A stretch of DNA of 64,000 nucleotides from DATKNA01 sp963755755 (GTDB taxonomy: Bacteria > Actinomycetota > Actinomycetes > Actinomycetales > Kineosporiaceae). A model generated the notes under the pieces. It was not told the origin of the DNA. It ran no database searches and was given only the letters and a program-made list of their open reading frames with translations. This document shows positions 54,063 to 62,058 of this stretch, one piece after another. Where the stretch lies: contig CAVWLJ010000012.1 in NCBI GenBank assembly GCA_963755755.1, positions 186,001 through 250,000 on the forward strand. Direction: 5' to 3'. Each line of letters opens with the position of its first letter. Within the stretch, counting starts at the first letter, position 1. The translations under genes were made by a program, and so were the position numbers.

Positions 54063-55145
54063 ATGGATGAGCGGATCCGGTTCGAGGGGACGCGTGAGGC
54101 TCCGGCACGCACGGCCTCGGTGGGGGTGCTGCTGGCGACCGGACTTCCGGGAGCCGCGCAGCGGCCGCTGGCCGTCGTCGGTGCCGTGGTCCTCATCGGG
54201 CGCGAGGACGACTGCGAGGTGATCCTCCCGAGCCCGCGTGTGAGCCGACGGCACGCCCGCGTCTGGGCCGAGGGCGACGGGTTCGGCGTCGAGGACCTCG
54301 GCTCGCTCAACGGCACCTACGTCAACCGCCGCCGGGTCTCCGGTCAGATCGGCCTCGCCGACGGCGACCGCCTCACGGTGGCCGACGTCGAACTGCAGTT
54401 CCGGGTGCTGCCCGCCGACGCGGTGCCTCCCGTGCCCCGGCGTCCGGAACCCGCGGACGTCACCTACCCGCGAGGCGTCACGACGCTCATGGCGTCGGCC
54501 GTCGACCCCGAGGTTCCCCCGGCTCCGGATGACCTGCGGGCCGTCCACCTGCTCGTCGCGTTGCTCGCGGCCGTCGTGGGTGCCGTGTTCGGGCACGTCC
54601 TCGGCGTGGGGCGGACCGGCGCCCTCGTGCTGACGCTGGTCCTGCCGCTGGCCGCCGCCGCGGTCCTGCTCCGCCCGAGCCCCCGGCGCGCTCTGCCGGT
54701 GCTCGTGCTCGCCGCGCTGGCCGCCGGGCTCACGGTGGCGGGGGTCACTGCCGCCGAGCTCCGCCAGGGGCACGCGCTGCTCCCCGGCGTTCCGTCCGGC
54801 GGGACCTTCGTCACCGCCGCGCAGGTCGACGCGCTGCTGGGCCACCCGGCACCGCCGCCCGGGTGCGCGACGGAACCGAGCGTCTCCGTCGCGAAATCCA
54901 CGCAGCCGGGTGCCGTCGGGCTGCGCCTGACCGGCCGTTGCTTCGGGCCCGGCTCGTCCGTCGACGTCGTCGTCGGTCCCACCCTGGTGCAGACGGTGCA
55001 CGCGGACCGTTACGGCCGTCTGTCGACGCGTGTCGTCGTCGACCCCGACGCGTCGTGCCCGCTGGGCCGCTGCTCGGTGACGACGCACGAGCTGCAGAGC
55101 CTGCGGTACGCCCAGGCCGAGACGGACGTCGCGAACGCCGGCTGA
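54063..55145 (+). CDS. FHA domain membrane protein
   Basis: A 360-residue protein. Near residues 40-110 is a forkhead-associated domain (VVLIGREDDCEVILPSPRV, SRRHARVWAEGDG, VEDLGSLNGTYVNRRRV) that binds phosphothreonine peptides, with the GR, SRRH and NGT motifs intact. Three membrane helices follow (VHLLVALLAAVVGAVFGHVL, ALVLTLVLPLAAAAVLL, ALPVLVLAALAAGLTVAGV). An outer domain with two Cys pairs comes last. It suggests signalling across the membrane from a Ser/Thr kinase; the pseudokinase at 46597 is not adjacent. ATG 54063, divergent from menC. Confidence 0.82.
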   Translation: MDERIRFEGTREAPARTASVGVLLATGLPGAAQRPLAVVGAVVLIGREDDCEVILPSPRVSRRHARVWAEGDGFGVEDLGSLNGTYVNRRRVSGQIGLADGDRLTVADVELQFRVLPADAVPPVPRRPEPADVTYPRGVTTLMASAVDPEVPPAPDDLRAVHLLVALLAAVVGAVFGHVLGVGRTGALVLTLVLPLAAAAVLLRPSPRRALPVLVLAALAAGLTVAGVTAAELRQGHALLPGVPSGGTFVTAAQVDALLGHPAPPPGCATEPSVSVAKSTQPGAVGLRLTGRCFGPGSSVDVVVGPTLVQTVHADRYGRLSTRVVVDPDASCPLGRCSVTTHELQSLRYAQAETDVANAG

Positions 55146-55349
55146 CGCACGAGGGTCCGGCGCCGCCCGCTCGGGGGTTCGGACGGCGCCGGACTCGCCA
55201 CGTCCATCGCCGCCTGCCCGACCGCCGTTACACCGCACTTCTGGGTAGGGGACGTCGCCGGATGGGTAGGCGCAACCCTTCGTGGCGGCCCGGCGCGCCG
55301 GATAGAACCTGAGGAACCTCATCCGCCACCGCGTCACGAAGGAACGCTC

Positions 55350-56363
55350 ATGACCGTCGCCACGGACCACCCCCAGCGCCTGAAACCGGGACCGGTGGAG
55401 AACGTCCCCACGCTCGACCCGGCCCCTGCCGCGATCCCCGTCCCGCGCCGTCCGGGTGCGGCCGGGAGCAGCCGTCCCGCCGGCAGCGAGGACCGTCTCC
55501 ACCGGGCCACCCGCGCACTCCTCGTCGTCTTCGCGGTGTTCACCGCGCTGGCCGTGGTCGCGCTCCTGGTGCTCGCCGCCCGCACGCAGACCTTCTTCGC
55601 CTGGCCGATCCAGTCCCGGCCGAACGCGCACGCCCTCGGCGCCGCCTACGCCGCCGGGTTCGTGCTGTCGGTCGTCGCGCTGCGCCAGCGGCGCTGGAGT
55701 TCGGTGCGCATCCCGGTCGCCACCGTCACGGTCTTCACCGTGCTCACGCTGTTCCCGACGCTGTTCCATATGCACCGGCTGAACCTCATGGCCGAGGCGG
55801 GGACCGCGCGAGCGGCCGCGTGCGTCTGGCTGTCCGTCTACCTCCTGGTGCCGATCGCCGGCGGCATCGTCCTCGTCCGGCAGCACCGAGCGGGTCGCCC
55901 GGCGCGGAGCTCCTGGCCGCGGGCCCGGGCCCTGCCGGAGCGGCGCATGCCCGGTGCGCTCGTCGCCGTGCTCGTCGCGCAGGGGGCGGCCATGGCGGCC
56001 GCCGGCACGGTCCTCTACGCCGGCGGAGCGTCCATGCACCGGACCATGGACATGCAGCGGCCGGGCTGGGCCTGGCCCGTCACGCCGCTCACCTCGATGG
56101 TCATCGGCGCCTGGCTGCTCTCGTTCGCCGTGGCGATCGCCTTCGCCGTCCGCGAGCGCGATCTGGCCCGGATGCTCGTCCCGGCGGTCGCCTACGCCGC
56201 CTTCGGGGCGTTCGAGCTCGTCGTGCTCCTCGTGCACCGCACGGCGCCCGGCACCGACGTGGTCTGGTGGTCCGCGGGCGTCGTCCTCGCCGCCAGCCTC
56301 GTCCCCACCGGGGTGTACGGAGCGGTCGCCGCCCGCCGGGGAGGCGGCTCGCCGCGCCGGTAG
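55350..56363 (+). CDS. membrane protein with eight predicted helices
   Basis: A 337-residue protein. A Pro-rich N-terminal tail (about 50 residues) precedes eight hydrophobic segments, for example ALLVVFAVFTALAVVALLVL, VATVTVFTVLTLFPTLF, VWLSVYLLVPIAGGIVLV, ALVAVLVAQGAAMAAAGTVL and WWSAGVVLAASLVPTGVYG. A stretch HMHRLNLM and a Met/His-rich loop (SMHRTMDMQRPG) lie between helices and could touch metal. No family is recognised. ATG 55350 follows GAAGGAACG. The next gene starts 58 bp on. Confidence 0.6.
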   Translation: MTVATDHPQRLKPGPVENVPTLDPAPAAIPVPRRPGAAGSSRPAGSEDRLHRATRALLVVFAVFTALAVVALLVLAARTQTFFAWPIQSRPNAHALGAAYAAGFVLSVVALRQRRWSSVRIPVATVTVFTVLTLFPTLFHMHRLNLMAEAGTARAAACVWLSVYLLVPIAGGIVLVRQHRAGRPARSSWPRARALPERRMPGALVAVLVAQGAAMAAAGTVLYAGGASMHRTMDMQRPGWAWPVTPLTSMVIGAWLLSFAVAIAFAVRERDLARMLVPAVAYAAFGAFELVVLLVHRTAPGTDVVWWSAGVVLAASLVPTGVYGAVAARRGGGSPRR

Positions 56364-56420
56364 TCGGGTGCCGGCCGCTCACCGCGCGCCGGAGGGGGAG
56401 GCGATCCGTACGCTGCGCTC

Positions 56421-57662
56421 GTGCAGCTGACCGTGGCGCTCGTCCTGCTCGCCGCGGTCCTCGCCTTCGCGGTCATCCGCCCGCGCGGGCTGCCGGAAGC
56501 CGTGGCCGCGGTGCCCGCCGCGGCCGCGGCGGTGCTCGGCGGGCTCGTCCCGTGGTCGGACGCGGAGGCGGAGATCCGCTCGCTGCTGCCGACCGTGGCG
56601 TTCCTCGCCGCGGTGCTCGTGCTCGCCCACCTCGCGGACGCCGACGGCGTCTTCCGGTACGCCGGCGCGGTCGCGGCCCGGGTCAGCGCGGGGCGTCCGG
56701 TGCGGCTGCTCGCCACCGTCTTCGGTGTCGCCGCCGTCGTCACCGCCGTCCTCAGCCTCGACGCCACCGTCGTGCTCCTCACGCCGGTGGTCTTCGCGAC
56801 GGCCGCCGCCGTCGGCGTCCGGCCCCGCCCGCACGTCTACGCCTGCACCCACCTGGCGAACTCGGCGTCCCTGCTGCTGCCCGTCTCGAACCTGACCAAC
56901 CTGCTGGCGTTCGCGGCGAGCGGGCTGAGCTTCCTCGCCTTCGCCCGGCTCATGGCGCTGCCGTGGCTGGTGGTGATCCTCGTGGAGTACCTCGCGTTCC
57001 GCCTGTTCTTCGCGGGCGACCTCGGGACGCCGGCGCGGCCGTCGCCGCTCGCCCCGGTGGCGGCGCCGCGCTGGGCGCTGAGCGTCCTCGCGCTCACGCT
57101 GGCCGGGTTCGTCGTCGTCGAGCAGCTGGGGCTGCAGCCGGCGTGGGCCGCGGCGGCGGGGGCCCTGCTGCTGGCCGCGCCCCGGCTCCGGCGATCGCCG
57201 CGCGAGGCCGGCCCGCTGCTGCTGGAGACCAATCCGCCGTTCCTCGCGTTCGTCCTCGGGCTGGCGGTCGTCGTGCTCGGCGTCCGCCTGCACGGGCTCG
57301 ACCGGGTCGTCTCCGCGGTGGCACCGCGCTCCGCGGGGCTCGTCGAACTGCTCCTCGCCGCGGGGCTCGCCGCGGTGCTGGCCAACGTGCTCAACAACCT
57401 GCCCGCGACGCTCGTGCTGCTGCCCGCCGTCGCCCACGTGCCGGCGCTCGTGCTGGCCGTGCTCATCGGCGTCAACGTCGGGCCGAACCTCACCTACGTC
57501 GGGTCGCTCGCGACGCTGCTCTGGCGGCAGATCCTGCACGCGCGGGACGCCGCGCCGGCGACGGGGGAGTTCCTCCGCCTGGGCGTCCTCACCGTGCCCG
57601 CCTGCCTGGTCGCGGGGGTGGCGGCGCTCTGGGTGGGGCTGCGACTCTGGGGGCCGTCATGA
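56421..57662 (+). CDS. ArsB/NhaD-type permease (SLC13 superfamily)
   Basis: A 413-residue ion-transporter-like membrane protein with about eleven helices. It opens VQLTVALVLLAAVLAFAVIR. Family blocks are PTVAFLAAVLVLAHLADADG, VLSLDATVVLLTPVVFA, LANSASLLLPVSNLTNLLAF in the middle, and AVLANVLNNLPATLVLLPAV then NVGPNLTYVGSLATLLW near the end. The two N-L-x-N/NNLPA blocks form the ion site. Substrate may be arsenite or an anion; no arsR/arsC gene is nearby. GTG 56421. The USP gene overlaps its stop by 4 bp. Confidence 0.82.
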   Translation: MQLTVALVLLAAVLAFAVIRPRGLPEAVAAVPAAAAAVLGGLVPWSDAEAEIRSLLPTVAFLAAVLVLAHLADADGVFRYAGAVAARVSAGRPVRLLATVFGVAAVVTAVLSLDATVVLLTPVVFATAAAVGVRPRPHVYACTHLANSASLLLPVSNLTNLLAFAASGLSFLAFARLMALPWLVVILVEYLAFRLFFAGDLGTPARPSPLAPVAAPRWALSVLALTLAGFVVVEQLGLQPAWAAAAGALLLAAPRLRRSPREAGPLLLETNPPFLAFVLGLAVVVLGVRLHGLDRVVSAVAPRSAGLVELLLAAGLAAVLANVLNNLPATLVLLPAVAHVPALVLAVLIGVNVGPNLTYVGSLATLLWRQILHARDAAPATGEFLRLGVLTVPACLVAGVAALWVGLRLWGPS

Positions 57663-58183
57663 GGGTCGTCGTGTGGCTGGCCGAGGGCACCTGGCAGGCG
57701 GGCGTGGACGTCGCCCTGCGCCTCGCGCCGTCGGACGCCGGGATCGCGCTGCTGCACGTCGTCGACCCGCGGTGGGCCTCCGGTGCCGGGGGCGGGCAGG
57801 CCGGGCTGCTGGGGCGCGGACGCCGGCACCCGGACGTCGAGGTCACCGTCGGCGCCGCCGCGCTCGCGGCCCAGGAGGCCCTGCTCGACGCCGCCGCGGC
57901 ACGGCTGGGCCGCCCGGCGGAGCGGATCGCCCGCCGCGGCCAGGTCGAGCGCGAGGTCGTGGCCGCGGTCGTGGACGCCGACCTGCTCGTCGCCGTCCGG
58001 GACGGCGATCACCGCCGGCTCGGCCCGCGGAGCCTGGCGCCGCCGACCCGGTTCGTCGTCGACCACGCGCCGTGCCCGGTGCTGCTCGTCTGGCCGGACG
58101 ACGCGCCGTCGCTCGCGACGATGCCTCCGCCGCCTCCACCCGGCGCGCCGCCACCGCCGCCACCGCCCGCGCCCGGCCCGTGA
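57659..58183 (+). CDS. universal-stress-protein-like protein with a polyproline tail
   Basis: A 174-residue protein. The USP fold is suggested by MRVVVWLAEGTWQAGVDVAL, AGIALLHVVDPRW, and FVVDHAPCPVLLVWPDDAPS; the ATP loop is not clearly conserved. The C-terminus is nearly all Pro/Gly (PPPPPPGAPPPPPPPAPG), an unusual tail for this family that could bind another protein. ATG 57659 overlaps the permease stop (ATGA). The next gene overlaps its stop (GTGA at 58180), giving a three-gene coupled unit. Confidence 0.72.
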   Translation: MRVVVWLAEGTWQAGVDVALRLAPSDAGIALLHVVDPRWASGAGGGQAGLLGRGRRHPDVEVTVGAAALAAQEALLDAAAARLGRPAERIARRGQVEREVVAAVVDADLLVAVRDGDHRRLGPRSLAPPTRFVVDHAPCPVLLVWPDDAPSLATMPPPPPPGAPPPPPPPAPGP

Positions 58184-58686
58184 CCCGGCTCTCGGTCGCC
58201 GTCCGGCTCCCGGACGACGTGACGGCGCTGGTCCGGGCGCTGCCGCGCCCCCCGCTGCCCGACGTCACCTGGTCGCCGCCGGAACGGTGGATCGTCAAGG
58301 TGCGGCCGCTCGGTCACGTGCCCGAGGACCTCGTGGACCCGCTGCTCGACACGCTCGCCGCCGAACTCGACGGCGCGCCGCCGGTGGAGTGCCGGATGGG
58401 GCCGGCGACGATCCGGCCCGGCGGGCAGTGGCTCGGCGTCCCCGTGGCGGGACTCGAGGAGCTCGGGGCGGTCGTGTTCGCGGCGACGTCACCGATCGTC
58501 CCCGTCACGCACCCGCAGCCGTTCCACGCCGAGCTCGTGCTGGCGAGCGGCCGGATCCCGCGCGAGTTCGGCGGGACGCCGCTCGCGGCGACGTGGCGCG
58601 CGGACCGCGTGGCGCTGGTGGCCGACCGGTCGGGGCCCGGCCGGCCGCGGCTCGTCGACGTCGGCGAGGTCCCGCTCACCGGCTGA
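58180..58686 (+). CDS. 2'-5' RNA ligase-like protein (degenerate 2H)
   Basis: A 168-residue protein shaped like the 2H phosphoesterase/2'-5' RNA ligase family: LSVAVRLPDDVTALVRALP, RWIVKVRPLGHVPEDLVDPL, PFHAELVLASGRIPREFG and RADRVALVADRSGPG. The two HxT/S motifs are weak (VKVRPLG lacks the first His; HAELVL keeps one), so catalysis is doubtful. GTG 58180 overlaps the USP stop. A role next to a permease and a USP is not described. Confidence 0.6.
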   Translation: MTRLSVAVRLPDDVTALVRALPRPPLPDVTWSPPERWIVKVRPLGHVPEDLVDPLLDTLAAELDGAPPVECRMGPATIRPGGQWLGVPVAGLEELGAVVFAATSPIVPVTHPQPFHAELVLASGRIPREFGGTPLAATWRADRVALVADRSGPGRPRLVDVGEVPLTG

Positions 58687-58814
58687 ACCGGGGGTAGACG
58701 GGGGTGCACGATCACCCGATCGGGAAGGGCTGTGGTGCAGCGGGCGAGGCGATGTCGGGGTACAACCGTGTCGGAGCCGTGATCGCGGCCGACCCGACGC
58801 GCGTGGAGGTGGCG

Positions 58815-59357
58815 ATGGCACTGCCGAAGCCCGAGCAGGTGAAGTCGTGGGGCGGCAAGCTCCTCGTCGACAGCACCGGTCAGCCGATCGGCACGATCAC
58901 GCAGGTCTACAACGACGACGCGACCGGCCTGCCCGAGTGGGCGACCACGCGGTTGGGCGAAGCCACCTTCGTCATCCCCCTGCAGGGCGCGGTCGAGGCG
59001 GACGGGAACATCCGGGTCGCGGTGCACCGGGACGACGTGGCCAAGTCCCCGGCGGTGGTGGACAAGGCGCACATCACGCCCGACGAGGAGGCGAGGCTCT
59101 ACCAGTACTACGGCATCCCGTACTCCCCGGAGCGATCCAGGAGCGGGTTGCCGGCAGGCGAGGGGCCGCTGCCGTCGTGGGGCGCGAGGACGCGCGCGAT
59201 GGCGACGTCCACCGGCCGGCGGTTCGGCGCGGAGCCGGTCCGTCGGCTCCGCGGCGACCCCGTGACGGTGACCTTCGGCGCGGTCGCCGCGCTCCTGGCC
59301 ACCCTGCTCTGGGCCATGCTGCGCCGTCAGCGCGCCGGGAACGGCACCGCCTCGTGA
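58815..59357 (+). CDS. PRC-barrel domain protein
   Basis: A 180-residue protein. The first half has the PRC-barrel pattern (GGKLLVDSTGQPIGTITQVY, GLPEWATTRLGEATFVIPLQ, RVAVHRDDVAKSPAV, ITPDEEARLYQYYGIPYS), also seen in stress and photosynthetic proteins. The C-terminus has one hydrophobic segment (VTFGAVAALLATLLWAML), so it is probably membrane-attached. ATG 58815 has GGAGG at 5 nt; an in-frame ATG at 58704 would add unrelated residues. Its stop overlaps the next GTG (59354). Confidence 0.78.
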   Translation: MALPKPEQVKSWGGKLLVDSTGQPIGTITQVYNDDATGLPEWATTRLGEATFVIPLQGAVEADGNIRVAVHRDDVAKSPAVVDKAHITPDEEARLYQYYGIPYSPERSRSGLPAGEGPLPSWGARTRAMATSTGRRFGAEPVRRLRGDPVTVTFGAVAALLATLLWAMLRRQRAGNGTAS

Positions 59358-60191
59358 CGGCTCGCCTCGGGGACGTCGGCGTCTGGGCGCGCGGCGACCG
59401 GACCTCGCCGCAGCTCGTCGCGGAGCTGGAGCGCCTCGGCTACGGCGCGCTCTGGATCGGGGGCTCGCCGCCCGCCGATCTCGCCGTGCCCGAAAAGCTG
59501 CTCGACGCCACCGACGAGATCGTCGTCGCCACCGGCATCGTCAACATCTGGAACTCGCCCGCCGACGAGGTGGCCCAGTCCTACCACCGCATCGCCGAGC
59601 GCTTCCCCGGCCGCTTCCTGCTCGGGATCGGCGTCGGCCATCCGGAGGCGACCCAGGACCGCTACCGGCGCCCGTACGAGGCGCTCGTGGAGTACCTCGA
59701 CGCGCTCGACGCCGCCGGCGTCCCGCAGGGCGATCTCGCGCTGGCCGCGCTCGGTCCCAAGGTGCTGCAGCTCTCGGCGCAGCGGACCGCGGGTGCGCAC
59801 CCGTACCTCACGACGCCGGAGCACACCCGCTCGGCCCGGGAGCTCCTCGGCGCCGGTCCGCTCGTCGCGCCCGAGCAGCACGTCATCCTCGACACCGACG
59901 TCGAGCGGGCGCGGGCGCTCGCACGCGGCGCCCTGGCGAACTACCTGCGGATGTCCAACTACCGGAACAACTGGGCGCGTCTGGGCTTTCCGCGAGGCCG
60001 ACCTGGCGGACGGCGGGAGCGACCGGCTGGTCGACGCGCTCGTCGTCCACGGCGACGCGCCGACCGTCGCGGCAAGGCTTCGCGAGCACCTCGACGCCGG
60101 TGCCGACCACGTCTGCCTGCAGTTGATCGTCGAGCCCGGCGTGGACCTGCTGCCCGGGTACCGGGAGCTCGCCGTGGCGGCTCAGCGGTAG
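59354..60191 (+). CDS. LLM class F420-dependent oxidoreductase (frame broken)
   Basis: About 278 residues of the luciferase-like family, close to the TIGR03620 type. LGDVGVWARGDRTSPQLVAE, LERLGYGALWIGGSPPADLA, IVVATGIVNIWNSPADEVAQ, RFLLGIGVGHPEATQDRYRR and LALAALGPKVLQLSAQRTAG are seen. After a break near 59985 it ends FREADLADGGSDRLVDALVV and HVCLQLIVEPGVDLLPGYRE. GTG 59354 overlaps the PRC-barrel stop. The substrate is unknown. Confidence 0.83.
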
Positions 60192-60276
60192 TGCGGGTAG
60201 CTTCAGGTGTTCGAGGGTGCCAGGGCTCGGACGGGCTCGGGTGAATGATCAGGGCGACGAGGGATAGGGGCGCGTC

Positions 60277-60915
60277 ATGCCCGAACCCGGTAGTCACGAG
60301 TACGAGATCCAACGGAACCGGCTGCGCTCGCAGCTGGAGGACGAGGGGATCAACGACCGGAAGGCCGACGAGGAGGCGAACCGCCGGCTTCGCGGCGATA
60401 GGCCGCACCCGTCGCCCTCGATGGAGACGGAGCGTGCCGGCGGCCCGTTCGGGGGCAACCCGAACCCCGGTAGCCCCGGGAACGTCATGCGGCTGCGCTC
60501 GAGCGCATTCAACGACAACGCCATCATCGCGAAGCGGCACGCCAAGGACGGCGGCAACGAACCTCCCGAGCTCGAGTGGTCCCCGGCGCCGGAGGGAACG
60601 CGGGAGCTCGTACTTCTCGTCGAGGATCCCGACGCCCCGACCGGGACCTTCCTCCATTGGCTCGTCACCGGCATCGATCCGACCGCGACGACCCTGGGGG
60701 ACTCCGGCACGCAGCACGAGAACGGCTTCGGCGAGCAGGGTTACGGCGGGCCTCTGCCGCCGGTCGGCGACGACGCGCACCGCTACGTCTTCCGGCTCTA
60801 CGCCCTGACCGAGCCGTTCGCCGCCCCGGACCTGGGCGATGCCGACGCGCTGCGCGCCTGGCTCGACGAGCACGCCGTCGCCACCGGCACGCTGACCGGC
60901 CTCTACGAGCGCTGA
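60277..60915 (+). CDS. PEBP family (YbhB/YbcL-like) protein with an N-terminal extension
   Basis: A 212-residue protein. The C-terminal 140 residues show the phosphatidylethanolamine-binding-protein core: MRLRSSAFNDNAIIAKRHA, EPPELEWSPAPEGTRELVLL, VEDPDAPTGTFLHWLVTGID (the DPDAP and HW sites) and YGGPLPPVGDDAHRYVFRLY. The first 70 residues (EYEIQRNRLRSQLEDEGIND, RKADEEANRRLRGDRPHPSP) are a charged helical segment that common PEBPs lack. No signal peptide. ATG 60277. Its stop is just before the repeat array at 60920. Confidence 0.87.
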   Translation: MPEPGSHEYEIQRNRLRSQLEDEGINDRKADEEANRRLRGDRPHPSPSMETERAGGPFGGNPNPGSPGNVMRLRSSAFNDNAIIAKRHAKDGGNEPPELEWSPAPEGTRELVLLVEDPDAPTGTFLHWLVTGIDPTATTLGDSGTQHENGFGEQGYGGPLPPVGDDAHRYVFRLYALTEPFAAPDLGDADALRAWLDEHAVATGTLTGLYER

Positions 60916-60919
60916 CTCT

Positions 60920-60955
60920 CGCGGTTTGCATGATCCCCGCGGTTTGCATGATCAG
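60920..60955. repeat. TGCATGATC repeat array 2
   Basis: Two direct copies of CGCGGTTTGCATGATC (60920-60935 and 60938-60953) with 18-bp spacing, ending GATCAG. It lies between the PEBP stop and the convergent F420 oxidoreductase stop. The unit is the array-1 unit with TT instead of AG before TGCATGATC. Confidence 0.72.
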
Positions 60956-61010
60956 TGACAGAGGTGGGGTGGGGCTGCGGGGACGAGCTGCGGGGCGGGG
61001 ACGAGTGGGG

Positions 61011-61883
61011 TCACCAGTCGGCGACGACGGGGACGATGCGTTCCCCGATCAGCTCGAGGTTCTTCGGGTCGTAGACGTTCACCACCCGGCCGTGGGCGAC
61101 CTGGAAGCCCATGTCCGCGAGCTCGCGCAGTCGCTGCAGGATCGCGTCGACGTTCTCGCCGTCCGGCCCGAGGTCGAAGTTCTGCAGGACGGTCTTCTCG
61201 ATCGCGTCGTAGTCGCGGCCGACGTCCTCGCAGTGCGCGCGGAGCACGTCGAGCTTGTGCTGTAGGTCGGGCGTGGGGAAGAGATTGCAGGCGTCGGCGT
61301 ACTGGGCGACCAGGCGCAGGGTCTTCTTCTCGCCGCTGCCGCCGATGAGGATCGGCGGATGCGGCTTGGACAGGGCCTGCGGCACGTTCAGGGTCCGTCC
61401 CAGGTGGTAGTGCCGGCCGTCGTACGGTGCGTCGCTGTCGGACCACATCTGCAGACAGATCTGGAGGGTCTCCTCGAGGCGCTCGAAGCGCTCCGCCGTC
61501 GGCGGGAAGAACAGGCCGAGCCCGCGGGACTCCTCCTCGTTCCACGCCGCACCGAGGCCGAGCATGGCGCGGCCCCCGGAGAGGACGTCGAGCGTCGTGA
61601 TCGCCTTCGCGAGCAGTCCGGGGTCGCGATACGTGACCCCGGTGACGAGGGTGAGGAGCTTGACCCGCGACGAATGCGCGGCGAGATATCCGAGCGTGGT
61701 GTAGGCCTCCAGCATGTCCAGCTCGGCGGGGCCGACGGTGCGGATCTGCCAGAGGTGGTCCATGACGCTGAGCCGGTCGACGCCGGCGGCGTCCGCACCC
61801 TCGGCGATTCGGGCGAGGTCGGCACCGAGCGTCGCGGCGCCGCCGGGGTAGGTGAAATCGGGGACGTGGACGCCGATCTTCAC
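61011..61883 (-). CDS. LLM class F420-dependent oxidoreductase
   Basis: A 290-residue luciferase-like protein: VKIGVHVPDFTYPGGAATLG, GVDRLSVMDHLWQIRTVGPA, YRDPGLLAKAITTLDVLSGG, MLGLGAAWNEEESRGLGLFF and PPILIGGSGEKKTLRLVAQY. This matches the TIGR03560-type F420 family; the substrate is unknown. GTG 61883 is preceded by GGAGGAA at 7 nt; an ATG at 61907 lies in a strong hairpin and is less likely. The gene is intact. It is downstream of the catalase gene on the same strand, separated by repeat array 3 and a hairpin. Confidence 0.85.
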   Translation of the reverse strand: MKIGVHVPDFTYPGGAATLGADLARIAEGADAAGVDRLSVMDHLWQIRTVGPAELDMLEAYTTLGYLAAHSSRVKLLTLVTGVTYRDPGLLAKAITTLDVLSGGRAMLGLGAAWNEEESRGLGLFFPPTAERFERLEETLQICLQMWSDSDAPYDGRHYHLGRTLNVPQALSKPHPPILIGGSGEKKTLRLVAQYADACNLFPTPDLQHKLDVLRAHCEDVGRDYDAIEKTVLQNFDLGPDGENVDAILQRLRELADMGFQVAHGRVVNVYDPKNLELIGERIVPVVADW

Positions 61884-61904
61884 GACGAATTCCTCCAGAG
61901 CTGA

Positions 61905-61940
61905 CATCAGGGAGGGGCTCTCGCGAGCCCCTCCCTGATG
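61905..61940 (-). terminator. strong hairpin between the catalase and F420 oxidoreductase genes
   Basis: A perfect 16-bp stem (61905-61920 with 61925-61940) and a 4-nt loop. On the minus strand it follows the catalase gene and repeat array 3 and precedes the start of the F420 oxidoreductase. It has no T-run. It can end catalase transcription; it also covers an alternative ATG (61907) of the next gene. Confidence 0.7.
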
Positions 61941-61977
61941 TCTACCCCTCAGCCGTCCATCGCGCCCTCCGGCCGTC

Positions 61978-62030
61978 CCGATTTCATGATCGGACCGGAT
62001 TGCATGATCGGACCGGATTGCATGATCAGC
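61978..62030. repeat. TGCATGATC repeat array 3 (after the catalase gene)
   Basis: Three units with 18-bp spacing: CCGATTTCATGATC (61978-61991) and two of CGGATTGCATGATC (61996-62009, 62014-62027), ending in GATCAGCGAGAAGGGG. The array lies 28 nt past the catalase stop. The boundary sequence matches array 1. Confidence 0.75.
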
Positions 62031-62058
62031 GAGAAGGGGTGGGCGGGGGGCGGAGGGG

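Noticed and set aside
58704..58814. Longer start for the PRC-barrel gene
   Set aside because: The added residues do not match the family, and ATG 58815 has its own GGAGG.
61978..62030. CRISPR-like array of three 18-bp units
   Set aside because: Units are too short, there are no variable spacers of CRISPR length, and no cas genes are present; it fits the dispersed TGCATGATC repeat family.
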